Part shown: piece after piece, positions 62,838 to 64,000 of the stretch
Position numbering within the stretch: position 1 is the first letter of the stretch
Layout: each line of letters begins with the position of its first letter
Assembly (NCBI RefSeq): GCF_900142605.1
Contig: NZ_FRBL01000008.1
Location: forward strand, 62,001-126,000
Source: Chitinophaga jiangningensis
GTDB lineage: Bacteria > Bacteroidota > Bacteroidia > Chitinophagales > Chitinophagaceae
Direction of reading: 5' to 3'
Length of the DNA stretch: 64,000 bases
Position numbers and translations under genes: made by a program
Notes under the pieces: generated by a model
What the model was told of the DNA's origin: nothing
The model's database searches: none
The model's input: the letters and a program-made list of their open reading frames with translations, nothing else

Positions 62838-63707
62838 TCAAAGCGTAGAATATTGTTTATAGCTGCTGGTATCCACTAGTTTAAAGAGGAACTGCGCATA
62901 CATGTACAGTCCGTTTTTCCAGACTTTAAAATCGTGGACGCCGGGCTCGATATAGTAGATATGTGGCACCTGTTTTTCATCGAGGTATTGATGCGTTCTT
63001 TGGCTAAAGGTGATGAGCCGGTCGTTGTCGCCGCAGGAGAGCCACAGCAGTTTAAGCCGCTGCTTTGCCTTTGCGGGATCGGGCACCAGCAGTTCAGGGC
63101 TTTTGGTATTCGGTGCTGCTGAGAAAGCGCCTACCCAGGCAAACTTATCCAGGTTACCGAGGCCAAAATTCAGGGATTGCCCCCCGCCCATGGATAGCCC
63201 GGCGATGGCGCGGTGTTCTCTGTCTTTAAGTACCGGGTATTTTTTTTCGATGAAGGGGATCAGGTCATTTAATAAATCCTTTTCGAATACGCTGAATGCC
63301 TCTACTTTATCCCTGGCCATGATGTCGCCGGTAGCGCGGTCATCTTTCATGGCTCTTCCGTTGGGCATTACCACGATCATATCCGCCAGTTTGCCCTGGG
63401 CATAGAGATTATCGAGGATTACCTGTGGCTGACCACCTCTGAGCCATTCCATTTCATCGCCGCCGATGCCATGCAGCAGGTACAGCACCGGGTACTGCTT
63501 TTGCGGGGAGAAGGCCGGAGGAAGATATACCAAGGCTCTCCTGGTGGTGCCAACGGTGTTGGAAGGATAATGAATGGTATCGATGGTGCCTTTTGCCGCT
63601 GATGGCTGAGGCACGTCGAAGCCTGCAGGCATATGCTGCAGGGGTGATTGCGCGGTTGCTGCCCAGCTAAACATGAAGAGGCTGGCAGCTATGAGGATTC
63701 TTTTCAT
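62838..63707 (-). CDS. CE1-like esterase (putative acetyl-xylan or feruloyl esterase)
   Basis: The 289-residue secreted protein (signal to TAQ) has an esterase D-type alpha/beta hydrolase fold: VYLPPAFSPQKQYPVLYLLHGIGGDEMEW, nucleophile Ser in GLSMGGG, Asp in WLSCGDNDRL, and His in GVHDFKVWKNGL. Members of this group in xylan loci remove ferulate or acetate from xylan. It is the first gene of the locus on this strand and lies 42 bases before the GH3 gene. The bond it cuts is inferred. Confidence 0.88.
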   Translation of the reverse strand: MKRILIAASLFMFSWAATAQSPLQHMPAGFDVPQPSAAKGTIDTIHYPSNTVGTTRRALVYLPPAFSPQKQYPVLYLLHGIGGDEMEWLRGGQPQVILDNLYAQGKLADMIVVMPNGRAMKDDRATGDIMARDKVEAFSVFEKDLLNDLIPFIEKKYPVLKDREHRAIAGLSMGGGQSLNFGLGNLDKFAWVGAFSAAPNTKSPELLVPDPAKAKQRLKLLWLSCGDNDRLITFSQRTHQYLDEKQVPHIYYIEPGVHDFKVWKNGLYMYAQFLFKLVDTSSYKQYSTL

Positions 63708-63973
63708 AACGTTTCATTTGGGCATCGATCAGCACTTGCCTGTAGATAAGGGTGAAGAGAGGTCAAGACTGTCGGCTCTACACTAAATAGGTTCATGCGC
63801 TTTATGTGTAAGCGTGCACTAAAAATAAAAATTAAATTGTAAATCTGACAATTATTTTTGAGGGTGACTCCCACGTTCGTAATTTCCGACCCGGCTCCTT
63901 TCGAAATCAATGATTTTTTACAATGATCCTGTGTGCGCTATGTGCAACTTTGCAATAACAAAAATAAACAAGC
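63708..63973. other. Intergenic region at the head of the xylan locus
   Basis: No gene was found here. It should contain the minus-strand promoter for the esterase-GH3-GH43/GH10 genes. One inverted repeat, AATTGT (63835-63840) with ACAATT (63848-63853), lies in an AT-rich stretch and could be a regulator site. The short open frame across this stretch on the minus strand is not protein-like. Confidence 0.4.
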
Positions 63974-64000
63974 ATGAAAACGATAGCACAAATTTGTATT
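63974..64000 (+). CDS. Possible start of a gene cut by the window edge
   Basis: An ATG at 63974 follows an A-rich leader and opens a frame of nine codons (MKTIAQICI) that reaches the edge. The basic then hydrophobic start would suit a signal peptide. The evidence is thin. Confidence 0.3.

Overview
The window looks like a chromosome segment of a Bacteroidota bacterium, most likely a Chitinophaga-like member of the Chitinophagaceae. Two SusC/SusD pairs, CarboxypepD_reg TonB-dependent receptors, ECF sigma/FecR pairs with a DUF4974 tail, many SPII lipoproteins with short S/A-C-K-K type lipoboxes, and TAnnTTTG-like promoter boxes all point that way. No rRNA, tRNA, CRISPR array, transposase or integrase was found.

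Layout. 1-3.7 kb: an edge fragment, a YbaK/ProX-type deacylase, a DUF2306 membrane protein with a divergent HxlR regulator, and an OmpR-type response regulator with its kinase. 3.7-10.1 kb: an imelysin operon (DUF4856 lipoprotein, imelysin lipoprotein, HTTM membrane protein, TonB receptor), probably for metal uptake. 10.2-14.6 kb, minus strand: a ClyA/HBL-like candidate alpha-pore-forming protein, a TonB-dependent/OMP_b-brl receptor, and an orphan response regulator paralogous to the one at 1951. 14.9-22.2 kb: an LpxL-like acyltransferase, a fatty acid desaturase, a small winged-helix regulon whose two units share an inverted-repeat operator, a second YbaK paralogue, a flavin amine oxidase, and a membrane protein with a divergent MarR regulator.

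22.3-31.5 kb, minus strand: a cobalamin acquisition operon. A cobalamin riboswitch (B12 box and core visible) precedes a BtuB-like receptor. It is followed by BtuG-like beta-propeller lipoproteins (two copies), a DUF4465/BtuH-like lipoprotein and two PKD-type lipoproteins.

31.6-41.1 kb, plus strand: the most unusual locus. It encodes a 170-residue protein with a textbook double-glycine leader followed by a domain that itself looks like a C39/papain-type fold. Then come a structured RNA element, a secreted unknown, a 666-residue glycosyltransferase-like/helical protein, three more glycosyltransferases, a C39 peptidase-ABC exporter and an HlyD-type adaptor. The downstream genes are clearly more AT-rich than the flanks. 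I read this as an export system for a probably glycosylated protein cargo.

41.1-64 kb, minus strand: an alpha/beta hydrolase, a small membrane protein, then a complete xylan utilisation locus. In transcription order this is a CE1-like esterase, GH3 beta-xylosidase, GH43-GH10 fusion, ECF sigma factor, FecR anti-sigma, SusC (with STN domain), SusD, SusC, SusD, a DUF1735/DUF5627 lipoprotein and a GH10 xylanase with carbohydrate-binding modules inserted in its catalytic domain, closed by an intrinsic terminator. The Sus part matches the known Bacteroidetes xus/xyn10C core cassette, here under sigma/anti-sigma rather than HTCS control. A new plus-strand gene may begin at the right edge.
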